The notes under the pieces: generated by a model
The model's input: the letters and a program-made list of their open reading frames with translations, nothing else
Told to the model about the DNA's origin: nothing
Databases searched by the model: none
Assembly: GCA_018242645.1 (NCBI GenBank)
Contig: JAFEBN010000005.1
Span: 1-44,633 of the forward strand
Length of the DNA stretch: 44,633 nucleotides
Direction: 5' to 3'
Origin: Planctomycetota bacterium
GTDB taxonomy: Bacteria; Planctomycetota; Phycisphaerae; Phycisphaerales; UBA1924
Program-made: the position numbers and the translations under genes
Shown: in pieces, positions 8,056 to 16,429 of the stretch
Layout of the letters: each line of letters opens with the position of its first letter
How positions within the stretch are numbered: the stretch's first letter is position 1

Positions 8056-9129
8056 ATGACAGCAACGATGAAGGCCTTTGTGATGCACGGGATCGGCGAA
8101 GTGGGGATCATCGACAAGCCCATCCCGCGGCCCAGCCCGAACGACGCGATCCTTCGCACGACCGCCGCGCTGATCTGCACGTCGGACACCCACACGGTCG
8201 CCGGCGCGATCGGGCCGCGCACGGACCTGACCCTCGGTCACGAGGCGGTGGGCGTCATCCACGAACTGGGCCAGGCGGTGGCCGCGACGGGGATGTTCAG
8301 GATCGGCCAGCGCGTCGCGGTCAACGCCATCACGCCGTGCTACGCCTGCGACAACTGCCAGCGCGGCTATTCGTCGCAATGCGGCGGGATGCTCGGCGGG
8401 TGGAAATTCGCCAACACCAAGGACGGGAGCATGGCGGAGTACTTCCACGTGAACGACGCGATCGCCAACCTCGCGCCGATCCCCGACGGTCTGAGCGACG
8501 AGCAGGCTGCGTACTGCTGCGACATGCTCTCGACGGGCTTCGTGGCCGCGGAGTTCGGGAACATCCCCATCGGCGGGAGCGTCGCGGTCTTCGGCGTCGG
8601 GCCCATCGGGATGATGGCGATCGTCGGGGCGCGGCTGCGCGGGGCGGGCCTGGTCATCGGGGTGGAGAGCAGGCCGGATCGCACGTCGATGGCCCGGAAG
8701 TTTGGGGCCGACCTGGTCGTTGACTTCACGAAGGAGGACCCGGTCGAAGCGATCCGCAAGGCCACCGGCGGCGCGGGCGTGGACACCGCGATCGAGGCGC
8801 TGGGATCGCCCACGACGTTCGCGGCGTGCGTCAGCGCGACGCGGCCGGGCGGGACGATCTCCAACATCGGGTATCACGGTGACGGTGACACCGTGCCCAT
8901 ACCGCGACTGGACTGGGGCGTGGGCATGAGCGACAAGACCATCCGCACGGCCCTGTGCCCCGGCGGCTCGGAGCGCATGGGCCGCCTGATGCGGCTGATC
9001 CGCAACGGGCGTGTTGACCCGCTCGCGATGACCACGCACCGCTTCAAGTTCGCGGACATCAAGTGTGCATTCACGATGATGCAGACCAAGGAAGACGGCA
9101 TGATCAAGCCGCTCATCACGTTCGGGTGA
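8056..9129 (+). CDS. Zinc-dependent alcohol dehydrogenase (secondary ADH type)
   Basis: Medium-chain dehydrogenase/reductase of 357 residues, closely resembling the Thermoanaerobacter/Clostridium secondary alcohol dehydrogenases in layout (GHEAVG, GGMLGGWKF, FHVNDA, MLSTGF, VPRLDWG). Catalytic zinc ligands are probably Cys41, His62 and an Asp in CCDMLSTGF. Unlike the thermophilic secondary ADHs as I recall them, this protein keeps a structural zinc lobe with Cys95, Cys98, Cys101 and Cys109. The nucleotide fold shows VFGVGPIGMMA followed by GVESRPDR. It oxidises an alcohol or reduces a ketone; the substrate is unknown. The start is the ATG at 8056 behind a CGGAG site; the ATG four codons later is an alternative. 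Confidence 0.9.
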   Translation: MTATMKAFVMHGIGEVGIIDKPIPRPSPNDAILRTTAALICTSDTHTVAGAIGPRTDLTLGHEAVGVIHELGQAVAATGMFRIGQRVAVNAITPCYACDNCQRGYSSQCGGMLGGWKFANTKDGSMAEYFHVNDAIANLAPIPDGLSDEQAAYCCDMLSTGFVAAEFGNIPIGGSVAVFGVGPIGMMAIVGARLRGAGLVIGVESRPDRTSMARKFGADLVVDFTKEDPVEAIRKATGGAGVDTAIEALGSPTTFAACVSATRPGGTISNIGYHGDGDTVPIPRLDWGVGMSDKTIRTALCPGGSERMGRLMRLIRNGRVDPLAMTTHRFKFADIKCAFTMMQTKEDGMIKPLITFG

Positions 9130-9172
9130 GCGTGAACGCGCGTAGCGAACGCAGTCGTGCGCGTGTTCACGC
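9130..9172. repeat. Inverted repeat after the ADH gene
   Basis: Arms GCGTGAAC (9130-9137) and GTTCACGC (9165-9172) are perfect inverted copies separated by 27 bases, immediately after the ADH stop. It could be a weak terminator or an mRNA-stabilising structure before the next gene. Confidence 0.35.
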
Positions 9173-9210
9173 GCGAGGGGACGACTCGGTGAACGGAGTG
9201 AATCACGGTC

Positions 9211-9726
9211 ATGGCTTGGGACATCATCCTCGGCTGCTTCATCATTGTCCTCGCTCGCATCGGGGATGTCTCGCTGGGGACGATCCGCACCGTGGCGGTC
9301 GTCAGCGGGCACCGCGGGCTGGCGTGGCTCTTCGGGCTGCTGGAAGTGACGATCTGGGTCTTCGCCGTGTCGGCGGTGATCGCCCACATCCGCGCCGAGC
9401 CGACCTACGGCCTGGCCTTCGCGCTGGGGGCCGCCACGGGCAACTATGTCGGCGTCACGCTCCAGCGGTGGCTCCCCTTCGGCGAGCAGGTGGTGCGGGT
9501 CTTCACCCGCGAGGGCGCGGCCCTGTTCGAGCGACTCCGCGCCGACGGCTACGGCGTGACCAAGTTCCAGGGGGAGGGCCGGGACGGCGCGGTCACGATG
9601 CTGTTCGTACAGGTGGGGCGCGCCAAGACGCGGCACGTCGTGCGCGCCGCTCGCGAGATCGACCCACGGTGCTTCTACACCATCGACGACATCCGCGTTG
9701 CCAATGGCGTCGGTTCGCCTACATAG
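9211..9726 (+). CDS. DUF2179 / UPF0316 membrane protein
   Basis: Protein of 171 residues of the DUF2179-type family (UPF0316, YebE-like). Three hydrophobic helices span about 1-85: WDIILGCFIIVLARIGDVSLGTIRTV, a second rich in Leu/Trp/Val, and AFALGAATGNYVGV. A soluble alpha/beta domain follows (about 90-165: VRVFTREGAALFERLRADGYGVTKFQGEGRDG...CFYTIDDIR). The DxxxGTxRxxxxxxG segment in helix 1 is typical. The biochemical role is unknown. The start is the ATG at 9211, within a stretch of short repeats of the type GTGAACGGAGTGAA. Possibly co-transcribed with the ADH gene. Confidence 0.85.
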   Translation: MAWDIILGCFIIVLARIGDVSLGTIRTVAVVSGHRGLAWLFGLLEVTIWVFAVSAVIAHIRAEPTYGLAFALGAATGNYVGVTLQRWLPFGEQVVRVFTREGAALFERLRADGYGVTKFQGEGRDGAVTMLFVQVGRAKTRHVVRAAREIDPRCFYTIDDIRVANGVGSPT

Positions 9727-9833
9727 GTCACAGACATCGAGAGTGTGGCAATAGACACGAGTCGACAGCGGCGAGAAGCCGGCGGAACCGAGCGGAAACC
9801 ACCGTCGGCGAATCTCGGCACCTGGGCAGTCCA

Positions 9834-9839
9834 TACTCT
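9834..9839 (+). promoter_or_regulatory. -10 element of a near-leaderless promoter
   Basis: TACTCT lies 7 bases before the ATG at 9847, so a transcript initiated from it would begin at or next to the start codon. No strong -35 is visible. It matches the spacing of similar elements before the marR, moaD and hemerythrin genes in this window. Confidence 0.35.
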
Positions 9840-9846
9840 TCCCGAT

Positions 9847-12800
9847 ATGCGCATGACCCGGCCACTGACGTTCGCCGTCATTCTGGCATTGTTTCAGTTC
9901 GCAGCGCCTGCCGCCGCTATCTCGGGCGCTCACTCTGACGACTCGGACGCCGTCGTGCGCCTCGACCTCGACGGCGATGCGGCGCGGCAGACGGTGGTGG
10001 ACAAGGAATCGGGCGTCTACCTCGGCCACGTCTCGACGCTGCTGCTCGAGGACGGCAAGACGATCCTCGCCGCGTACCCCAAGGGACACGGCAAGGGCCC
10101 GATCGTGCTCAAGCGCAGCGAGGACGGCGGCAAGACCTGGTCGCCGCGCCTCCCCGTGCCCGACTCGTGGGCCACGAGTATGGAGACGCCGACGCTCTTC
10201 CGCGTGGACAAGACCGAACGCGGCGAGTCGCTGATCCTCTTCTCCGGCTTGTACCCCATCCGCGCAGCGCGTTCGGCGGATGGCGGGCGGACGTGGACGG
10301 AGCTCGCGCCCATCGGCGACTTCGGCGGGATCGTGGCGATGGGCGGCTTAGCCGACCTCGGCGACGGCAAGTTCGCGGCCTTCTTCCACGATGATGGGCG
10401 GTTCTTCGCGCCGAAAGGCAAGGCGACCGGCACGTTCACGCTCTACCAGACCGACACGGCGGATGCGGGGTCCACGTGGCCCGCGCCGCGGGCGATCTGG
10501 AGCGGGTCGGATGTCCACCTGTGCGAGCCGGGGGTGGTGGCGTCTCCCGACGACCACACCTTCGCCCTGCTCCTGCGTGAGAACCGCCGGGTGAAGAACG
10601 CGCACGTCATGTTCAGCACGGACAAGGCCGCAACGTGGTCCGCGCCGGTCGAACTGCCCGCGCATCTCACGGGCGATCGCCACATTGCCGCGTATGCGAA
10701 GGACGGTAGGCTGGTCGTGACCTTCCGCTGCATGGCCAAGGACGATCCGTGGAAGGGCGATTGGGTCGCGTGGGTGGGAACGTGGGAGGAGATCGCGCGG
10801 CTGGCGCCCGAAGCCCCGGCGCTGATGCCCGGTGAGACGGCGGCGAAGCGACCGGGCAAACACGGCAACCGCCGCTCGTACATGTTCCGCCTCAAGGACA
10901 ACCTGACGTCGTGGGACTGCGGATACCCCGGCCTCGAGTCGCTCGAGGGCGGCACGCTCGTGGCGACGACCTACGGCACGTGGACCGCCGATGAGAAGCC
11001 CTCGATCCTGAGCGTGCGGTTCACGCTCGCGGAACTGGATGCGCTGGCGATGGAGAACCCGGCACTCTCCGCGCCGATCAAGGAGCCGCTCCTGCCGGGG
11101 CGCGAGATTCACGTCGCTCATCGGCCCGTCGTTCACGGCGACGATTCGGGCGAAGGTTCGGCCCTGCGCCCCTTCGCCACCATCGAGCGGGCGCGAGACG
11201 AGGTCCGCGCGGTTCGGAAGGCCGGAGCACTGCCCGCCGGGGGCATCGCCGTCACGCTCCACGCCGGGGTGTACGAACTCGCGGGCACGCTCGCGCTCTC
11301 CGCCGAGGACTCGGGCGCGGAGGGCGCACCGATGGTCTACCGTGCTGCGCCGGGCGAGGACGTCCGCATCTCCGGCGGCAGACGCATCTCCGGCTGGAAG
11401 GCCGTCACCGACCCCGCCGTGCTGACCCGCCTCGATCCAGCCGCGCGGGGGCACATCGTGCAGGCCGACCTCAAGGCCCACGGCATCACCGACTTCGGCC
11501 AGATGGGCGGCGGGTTCGGTCTTTCGGGCGGTCCGGGGTTGGAACTCTTCTTCCGCGACCAGCCGCAGACGATCTCGCGCTACCCCAACGAGGGCTTCAT
11601 CACCATCGCCGATGTCCACGGCCCGACGAAGATCGAGCGCAAGAACGCGAAGGCGTGCGTCGAGGGTGACATTTCGTACGACCCCGGGACCGCCGACCGC
11701 GTGGCGCGGTGGAAGGATGAGAAGGAGCCGTGGGCGCTGGGCTACTGGCTGCACGACTGGGCCGAGCAGCGGCAGCGGATCGCGTCGATCGACCCCGCGA
11801 CCAAACGCATGACGCTCGCGCAGCCGTACCACCACTACGGCTACCGCCGGGGCGGGTGGTTCTACGGCTTCAACCTGCTGTGCGAGATCGACCGCCCCGG
11901 CGAGTGGTACCTCGACCGTGAGACGGGCATCATCTACTTCTGGCCGCCTGATACTGACACGAAGCCGATCCAGGACGGCGAGGCCACCGTCTCCATCCTC
12001 GACACGCTCGTCACGCTCAATGGCGCGAAGCACGTCACCTTCCAGGGCTTCACCTTCGAGGCCGTACGCGGCACCGCGATCCGCATCGACAACGCCGACG
12101 GCAACCGCGTCGAGGACTGCACGCTCCGCAACATCGGCTCGTGGGCCGTGAGCATCAGCGGCGAGCAGAGCGGCGTCTACAACTGCGAGGTCACCGGCAC
12201 CGGCGACGGCGGCATCCGCCTCTCCGGCGGCGATCGCAGGATGCTCACCCCCGCACACCTCGTCGCCGAGAACAACCACATCCACCACTGGAGCCGCTGG
12301 AACCGCATGAACCGCCACGGGATCGCGCTCTCGGGCGTGGGCAACCGGGCCGCGAACAACCTGCTGCACGACTCGCCCCACACCGCGATCCACTTCAGCG
12401 GCAACGACCACCTCATCGAACTCAACGAGATCCACCGCGTCTGCACCGAGTCCAACGATGCCGGGGCGATCTACGCCGGGCGCGACTGGACCATGCGCGG
12501 CAACGTCATCCGCCACAACTACCTCCACCACCTCAGCGGCTTTGCGGGCGGGCGGGAGAAGGGGTGCATCGGCATCTACCTCGACGACATGTTCAGCGGC
12601 GTCACGATCACGGGCAACGTCTTCTACGACGTGACGAACGCCGCGTACATCGGAGGCGGGATGGACAACCGCATCGAGAACAACCTCTTCATCGACTGCA
12701 AGCCCGCCGTCCACGTCGATGCCCGCGGCCTGGGCTGGGCCCACAAGTGGCCGGGCGAATGGCTCCGCGAGATCAAGGCGAAGGGGACGCTCTCGGGCGT

Positions 12801-13161
12801 GCGGTTCGACCAGCCGCCGTACAGCGAGCGGTACCCCGAGTTGGCGACGCTCCTCACGCGCACGCCCGCCCCGCCCGCGCCGACGGGCAACATCATCGCG
12901 CGGAACATCCAGTTCTGTGGGACGTGGGACGACATCGAGAAGCCCGCCGCGCCGTTGGTGACGCTGGAGGGCAACCTGCTGGGCGTCGATCCGCTCTTCA
13001 TCGATGCGGCGTGGGCGAGGACGGGCACATCGGCGGGCAGGTTCCGGCTGCGCGATGACTCGCCCGCGTTCAAGGTGGGATCGATGGGCGGGGTTGGATT
13101 CGAGCGCATCCCCGTGGAGAGGATCGGGCGGGTCACGCGCAGCGCCGAGCGACCCAAATAA
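9847..13161 (+). CDS. Secreted sialidase-like / right-handed beta-helix glycosidase
   Basis: Predicted exported protein of 1104 residues. A signal peptide is clear at 1-24 (hydrophobic core then AAPAAA). Residues about 45-410 form a sialidase-type beta-propeller with Asp-box motifs: SEDGGKTW (91-98), SADGGRTW, a degenerate TDTADAGSTW and STDKAATW. Residues about 430-1100 form a right-handed parallel beta-helix, opening with HGDDSGEGSALRPFATIERARDEVR and carrying many N-x-I/V repeats (NHIHHW, NVIRHNYLHH, NNLFIDC). The beta-helix part resembles family GH141-like proteins, with GGRRISGWK and a SRYPNEGF segment. It probably degrades host or algal glycans outside the cytoplasm. The substrate is unknown. 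I start at ATG 9847 to keep the signal peptide; the frame is open to 9745 but would bury it. Confidence 0.82.
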   Translation: MRMTRPLTFAVILALFQFAAPAAAISGAHSDDSDAVVRLDLDGDAARQTVVDKESGVYLGHVSTLLLEDGKTILAAYPKGHGKGPIVLKRSEDGGKTWSPRLPVPDSWATSMETPTLFRVDKTERGESLILFSGLYPIRAARSADGGRTWTELAPIGDFGGIVAMGGLADLGDGKFAAFFHDDGRFFAPKGKATGTFTLYQTDTADAGSTWPAPRAIWSGSDVHLCEPGVVASPDDHTFALLLRENRRVKNAHVMFSTDKAATWSAPVELPAHLTGDRHIAAYAKDGRLVVTFRCMAKDDPWKGDWVAWVGTWEEIARLAPEAPALMPGETAAKRPGKHGNRRSYMFRLKDNLTSWDCGYPGLESLEGGTLVATTYGTWTADEKPSILSVRFTLAELDALAMENPALSAPIKEPLLPGREIHVAHRPVVHGDDSGEGSALRPFATIERARDEVRAVRKAGALPAGGIAVTLHAGVYELAGTLALSAEDSGAEGAPMVYRAAPGEDVRISGGRRISGWKAVTDPAVLTRLDPAARGHIVQADLKAHGITDFGQMGGGFGLSGGPGLELFFRDQPQTISRYPNEGFITIADVHGPTKIERKNAKACVEGDISYDPGTADRVARWKDEKEPWALGYWLHDWAEQRQRIASIDPATKRMTLAQPYHHYGYRRGGWFYGFNLLCEIDRPGEWYLDRETGIIYFWPPDTDTKPIQDGEATVSILDTLVTLNGAKHVTFQGFTFEAVRGTAIRIDNADGNRVEDCTLRNIGSWAVSISGEQSGVYNCEVTGTGDGGIRLSGGDRRMLTPAHLVAENNHIHHWSRWNRMNRHGIALSGVGNRAANNLLHDSPHTAIHFSGNDHLIELNEIHRVCTESNDAGAIYAGRDWTMRGNVIRHNYLHHLSGFAGGREKGCIGIYLDDMFSGVTITGNVFYDVTNAAYIGGGMDNRIENNLFIDCKPAVHVDARGLGWAHKWPGEWLREIKAKGTLSGVRFDQPPYSERYPELATLLTRTPAPPAPTGNIIARNIQFCGTWDDIEKPAAPLVTLEGNLLGVDPLFIDAAWARTGTSAGRFRLRDDSPAFKVGSMGGVGFERIPVERIGRVTRSAERPK

Positions 13162-13173
13162 GGAACCACCATC

Positions 13174-13554
13174 ATGGCCGAGCAGCCGCACCCGCACGCC
13201 CCCAACCCCGCTCCCACTCCGCAACAACTCGCCGCCCAGCGCCGCGAACTGACGCCCGACGCGACCACCGCGTTCCTGGCCTTCTCGGGCAAGGTCTTCG
13301 CCCCGGGCGCGCTGGACGCCAAGGCCAAGCAGATCATCGCCGTGGCGGTGGCTCACGTCACCCAGTGCCAGCAGTGCATCCGGTCGCACACCAGGTCCGC
13401 CCTGCGTGCCGGCGCGACGGCGCAGGAGTTGATGGAGGCGGCGTGGGTCGCGGCCGAGATGCGCGCCGGCGGAGCCTACGCGCACTCGAACGTGATGCTC
13501 GCCGCGATCAACGAGGAGCAGAGTACACAAGGCGATCAGGAGGGCCGATCATGA
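13174..13554 (+). CDS. AhpD/carboxymuconolactone decarboxylase-like protein (CxxC)
   Basis: Protein of 126 residues of the AhpD-like family. The redox motif is complete: Cys65-x2-Cys68-x3-His72 in HVTQCQQCIRSHTRSALRAG. Such proteins act as peroxidase-associated disulfide reductases or decarboxylases; the CxxCxxxH signature favours redox activity. A Pro/His-rich N-terminal tail (1-17) is unusual. Start ATG 13174, following the large secreted protein by 12 bases with a TAAGGAA site overlapping that gene's stop. The next gene overlaps its stop codon by four bases, so the two form one translation unit. Confidence 0.85.
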   Translation: MAEQPHPHAPNPAPTPQQLAAQRRELTPDATTAFLAFSGKVFAPGALDAKAKQIIAVAVAHVTQCQQCIRSHTRSALRAGATAQELMEAAWVAAEMRAGGAYAHSNVMLAAINEEQSTQGDQEGRS

Positions 13555-13985
13555 GCACGGCGCGTGACCAAGTCAGACTCAAGCGCGTGTACGACGACCC
13601 GGAACCGGGCGACGGCTTCCGTGTGCTGGTGGACCGGCTCTGGCCCCGCGGCCTGACCAAGTCCGCCGCGCGGGTGGACCTGTGGATGAAGGAGGTCGCC
13701 CCCTCGACGGACCTGCGACGCTGGTACCACGCGGACCTGACACGCTGGGCCGAGTTCCGCAGACGCTATAGGGCCGAGCTGGCCGACCGCGCTAGCCCGG
13801 CCCACGTTGCGCTCGGCGAACTCCGCGCACTGGTGCTCGCGCACGCCCCCTCACCCACGCGCGGCGGGAAGGGCAGAGCCGGGAAGCAGGGCGTCACGCT
13901 CGTCTACGGCGCCAAGAACGCCGAGCAGAACCACGCCCTCGTGCTGCGCGAGGTGCTGATAAGCCGATCGGCATCGCGCGGTTGA
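13551..13985 (+). CDS. DUF488 family protein
   Basis: Protein of 144 residues, DUF488 family, recognised from RVYDDPEPGDGFRVLVDRLWPRGLTK and from DLRRWYHAD and LVYGAKNAEQNHALVLREVL. The family is widespread and small; no reaction is firmly assigned to it. The ATG overlaps the preceding stop (ATGA) and has a strong AGGAGGG site at 13538-13544. A 13-residue insertion around residue 105-117 (SPTRGGKGRAGKQ) is low-complexity and lengthens the loop before the last strand. Confidence 0.85.
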   Translation: MSTARDQVRLKRVYDDPEPGDGFRVLVDRLWPRGLTKSAARVDLWMKEVAPSTDLRRWYHADLTRWAEFRRRYRAELADRASPAHVALGELRALVLAHAPSPTRGGKGRAGKQGVTLVYGAKNAEQNHALVLREVLISRSASRG

Positions 13986-14571
13986 TGAAGGCCCCGCATG
14001 ACCCGTCAGGCTCCGTAGCAAGCGCTCCGCCCGCGGCCGTCGTGGCCTGTTCAATAGCCATCGAGCGCGATCTCCACAACTCCAATCGGCACCCCGATCA
14101 AAGCCGTGCCGGCGGGGGAGCCCCACAGATGCTCAGATCGGCCTCACCGTTCGGGTTGAACCACCGCAGGTCTCTGCCTCCGCGTTCGTGCTCCAGATTG
14201 GTAGGCATGCCGGAGCGCGTGACGGATCTAATGTTCCCCAACCGTCCGCATCCTCGTCCGTGATACCGGCGGTGTCGTCCTTGTTCTTGATCCGCCGCGA
14301 GTCGCCGCAGAGAAATACGATCAAGGGGTTCGCGCACACGATCACAGGAATGTCGGGGTAGGCAAGGCTCAAGGGGACGAGCGCCTGGTCTCGCGCGCTC
14401 TACGACTGGGCAGGTGTCGGATTGCCGTCGGCATCCTGCCGATGAGCAGCAAGTACGGCGGCGCGGATTCAACAACTCGAAACTGCAATCGCCGTGGTTA
14501 CGGGCCGCCCTGCGTCCGCGCGACGCCATCCGGGATCCTGCACCGGCGGGCCTGGCCGAGGCCGCAGCGAA
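13986..14571. other. Gap with possible gene remnant
   Basis: No intact gene is supported. On the minus strand two short stretches read like real protein but in different frames: one at about 14230-14372 (YPDIPVIVCANPLIVFLCGD) and one at about 14105-14225 (TNLEHERGGRDLRWFNPNGE). Together they look like the decayed or frameshifted end of an unknown gene. The rest (14373-14571) shows nothing recognisable. Confidence 0.4.
14101..14372 (-). pseudogene. Frameshifted remnant of an unknown protein
   Basis: Reading the minus strand from 14372, a plausible protein (SLAYPDIPVIVCANPLIVFL...) continues to about residue 48 (ITDEDADGWG) and then appears to pass into a second frame (RSGMPTNLEHERGGRDLRWF...DLSICG) ending near 14101. 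The switch of frame near 14225-14240 suggests a single indel. I do not recognise the family. The upstream half is missing. Confidence 0.3.
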
Positions 14572-15339
14572 TCACGGTTTGCCCGCGACCGAGGCCCCTT
14601 CCAGCTTCACGGCCATCGGGAAGAGGATGCTGTTCTCCTTGTGCACGTGCGCGTGCGTGTCGGCTTCGAGCTCCGCCAGCCCCCCGAGCATCGCCACATA
14701 GGTATTGCACGCGCCCGGCGGCGGCGTGAAGCCACCGGTTAGCGCACGCATCTTCGCGAGCGCATCGCCGGAGTGCTCGTGCTCGATCATCATCATCCGC
14801 ACCGGGTTCTCGATGCCCCTTCGGGTAGGCGCCCCCCCGCACCCGCACCCACCCCCACCGCCCCCCACACACCCGGCGCCGCCCCGGCCGGTCGCGAGCG
14901 TGCGGATCCACGGGAAGAGGACCTTCTCTTCCTTCATCATGTGCTCGGTCATCTCGCCCGCGAAGTCGGTGTAGACATCCCGCAGTTCGATCAGCGAGGG
15001 CTCGCGCCCGCCGTGCACGGCGGCGACCTTCTCCGTCAGCGCCTGCAACCGCGGCAGTTCGCGCTTGAGGTACGCATGGTGCTCCTGTTCGATGTGGTCG
15101 GCCAGGGCGCCGGCGCCCCGGACCTCCCAGTCCACCGGCGGGCCGTCCGAGCACGCGGCATCCAACGCTCGCAACTCGTCGAGCACCGCCGTCGCGCTCA
15201 GCCCCTTCTTCTCGCACGCCGCGGCGAGCGCCAATCCGCCTCCGCAGCAGTAGTCGATCCCCAGCCGCTCGAAGAGTCGAGCCCTCGAGGGCTTGTCGGT
15301 CACGATCTGTCCGATGGTCGTGCGCGGGTCGATGGTCAT
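14572..15339 (-). CDS. ric: Iron-sulfur cluster repair di-iron protein RIC/ScdA/YtfE
   Basis: Di-iron hemerythrin-like protein of 255 residues that helps restore Fe-S clusters damaged by nitric oxide or oxidants. The N-terminal DUF542-type region has the hallmark DYCCGGGLALAAAC (29-42). The hemerythrin-like four-helix domain carries the expected His/Glu ligands: DHIEQEHHAYLKRELPRL, EMTEHMMKEEKVLFPWI, MMMIEHEHSGDAL and HAHVHKENSILFP. An inserted loop at about 151-170 is almost pure glycine with Cys157, Cys165 and Cys167, unlike the usual family loop. The start ATG at 15339 fits the family; the frame is open to 15390. A promoter is visible at 15404-15431, and the gene is divergent from a MarR regulator. 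Confidence 0.9.
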   Translation of the reverse strand: MTIDPRTTIGQIVTDKPSRARLFERLGIDYCCGGGLALAAACEKKGLSATAVLDELRALDAACSDGPPVDWEVRGAGALADHIEQEHHAYLKRELPRLQALTEKVAAVHGGREPSLIELRDVYTDFAGEMTEHMMKEEKVLFPWIRTLATGRGGAGCVGGGGGGCGCGGAPTRRGIENPVRMMMIEHEHSGDALAKMRALTGGFTPPPGACNTYVAMLGGLAELEADTHAHVHKENSILFPMAVKLEGASVAGKP

Positions 15340-15403
15340 CGTGTGCGTCCGTTTCGGGGGGTGTGGGGTGCCGGGAATCGTGTGCCGCACGATCCCTCGC
15401 AGC

Positions 15404-15431
15404 AGTGTAGGATCGAGAAAGTGGACATCAA
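15404..15431 (-). promoter_or_regulatory. Sigma-70-type promoter for ric
   Basis: Reading the minus strand, TTGATG (15431-15426) and TACACT (15409-15404) are separated by 16 bp, giving a leader of roughly 60 bases before the ric ATG at 15339. I see no FNR/NNR-type TTGAT-N4-ATCAA palindrome overlapping it. Confidence 0.55.
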
Positions 15432-15605
15432 GGTCGAGATATGCGACCCAGGCCGAGACCCATCGCGATCACGCGGCGGCCGGATGCCGGTGCGTTCCGA
15501 GCCCGGTTCCTGTCCCGTTCGTAAGGACGCCCGCCTCGGTACGGCGACCGCGCGGCTCGCAGCGGGCGCCCCATGCGAGGATGGGCGCGGGGGCGAGCGG
15601 TTTGG

Positions 15606-15635
15606 TTGACGACGATACTTCGGAGTCCATACTAT
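15606..15635 (+). promoter_or_regulatory. marR promoter with overlapping operator-like repeat
   Basis: TTGACG (15606-15611) and TACTAT (15630-15635) with an 18-bp spacer form a good promoter whose start would fall at or next to the GTG at 15644. The spacer holds a near-palindrome ACTTCGGAGT (15617-15626, 4 of 5 pairs) and a direct repeat ATACT (15615-15619 and 15629-15633), a plausible autoregulatory MarR site. Confidence 0.55.
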
Positions 15636-15643
15636 CTGGGACC

Positions 15644-16429
15644 GTGCCCCGCAAGCCCCCGACATCCCCGGTCGATGCCCCGACCGCCGCGCAGCGGGTC
15701 GTCGCGGGGTTGTCCAAGGTCGCGCTGGTCTTCCGGCACGCGCAGTGGGCGGCGTCGGGGGAGCGCGGGCTGACACCCACGCAGGCGCAGATCCTCGCGG
15801 TCGTCGCGGGCAACCGTGAGCCGCGGGGGGTGGGGGTCAAGGCCGTCGCGGCGCGGATGGCCGTCACGATGGGGACCGCCAGCGAAGCGGTGGGCGCGCT
15901 GGTCGAGAAGGGCCTGCTCCGCAAAGAAGCCGACGAGGCCGACGGTCGCGCCGTAGTCCTGACGCTCACCGCGCGAGGGAAGCGCGAGGCGACCCGGGCG
16001 AGCGAATGGCCCGGGGCGATCGTCGAGGCCGTGGATGCGATGCCCGAGCGCGAGCGGGCCACGCTCCTGCGCGGGCTGGTGGGCATGGTGCGCACGATGC
16101 AGGAGCGCGGCATGGTGCCGACGGCCCGCATGTGCGTGGAATGCCAGTTCTTCCGGCCCAACGAGTATCCCGGCGAGGCCAAGCCGCACCATTGCCAGTA
16201 CATCGGCGCGCCCATCGGCGATGCCGACCTGCGCCTCGACTGCGCCGAGATGGAGCCGACCGGAGCCGACGCGGACACGCCCACGCGGGCGCGGCTGTGG
16301 GAGGTCTTCGTCAACGGCCAACCGCTGGATCAACACGGACCCGGGAGGAACGGCCGCGCGCGGCCCGGGGTTCGTGCGTCAATGTCACGCCGCGCGGATC
16401 ACGCATCCACCAAAGGAGTATCACCATGA
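15644..16429 (+). CDS. MarR-family regulator with C-terminal Cys/His cluster
   Basis: Winged-helix repressor/activator of about 261 residues. The MarR core (about 10-155) has LTPTQAQILAVVA, the recognition region VKAVAARMAVTMGTASEAVGALVEKGLL and a wing with DEADGRAVVLTLTARGK. A C-terminal extension carries ARMCVECQFFRPN...HHCQYIGAPIGDADLRLDCAEME, with Cys164, Cys167, His182, His183, Cys184 and Cys200. This tail recurs in a subset of MarR proteins as I recall and looks like a metal or Fe-S/redox site. I prefer GTG 15644, which sits just behind a good promoter; ATG 15581 lies upstream of that promoter. It overlaps the glutaredoxin-like gene by 4 bases and is divergent from ric, so nitric oxide, redox or metal sensing is plausible but unproven. 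Confidence 0.82.
   Translation: MPRKPPTSPVDAPTAAQRVVAGLSKVALVFRHAQWAASGERGLTPTQAQILAVVAGNREPRGVGVKAVAARMAVTMGTASEAVGALVEKGLLRKEADEADGRAVVLTLTARGKREATRASEWPGAIVEAVDAMPERERATLLRGLVGMVRTMQERGMVPTARMCVECQFFRPNEYPGEAKPHHCQYIGAPIGDADLRLDCAEMEPTGADADTPTRARLWEVFVNGQPLDQHGPGRNGRARPGVRASMSRRADHASTKGVSP

Noticed and set aside
7939..10089. 716-codon open frame on the minus strand
   Set aside because: Antisense to usp, the ADH gene and DUF2179; low-information composition, no motif.
10348..13530. 1060-codon open frame on the minus strand
   Set aside because: It is exactly antisense to the secreted sialidase/beta-helix gene, is dominated by Arg/Ala/Asp/Val shadows of GC-rich codons and has no recognisable domain.
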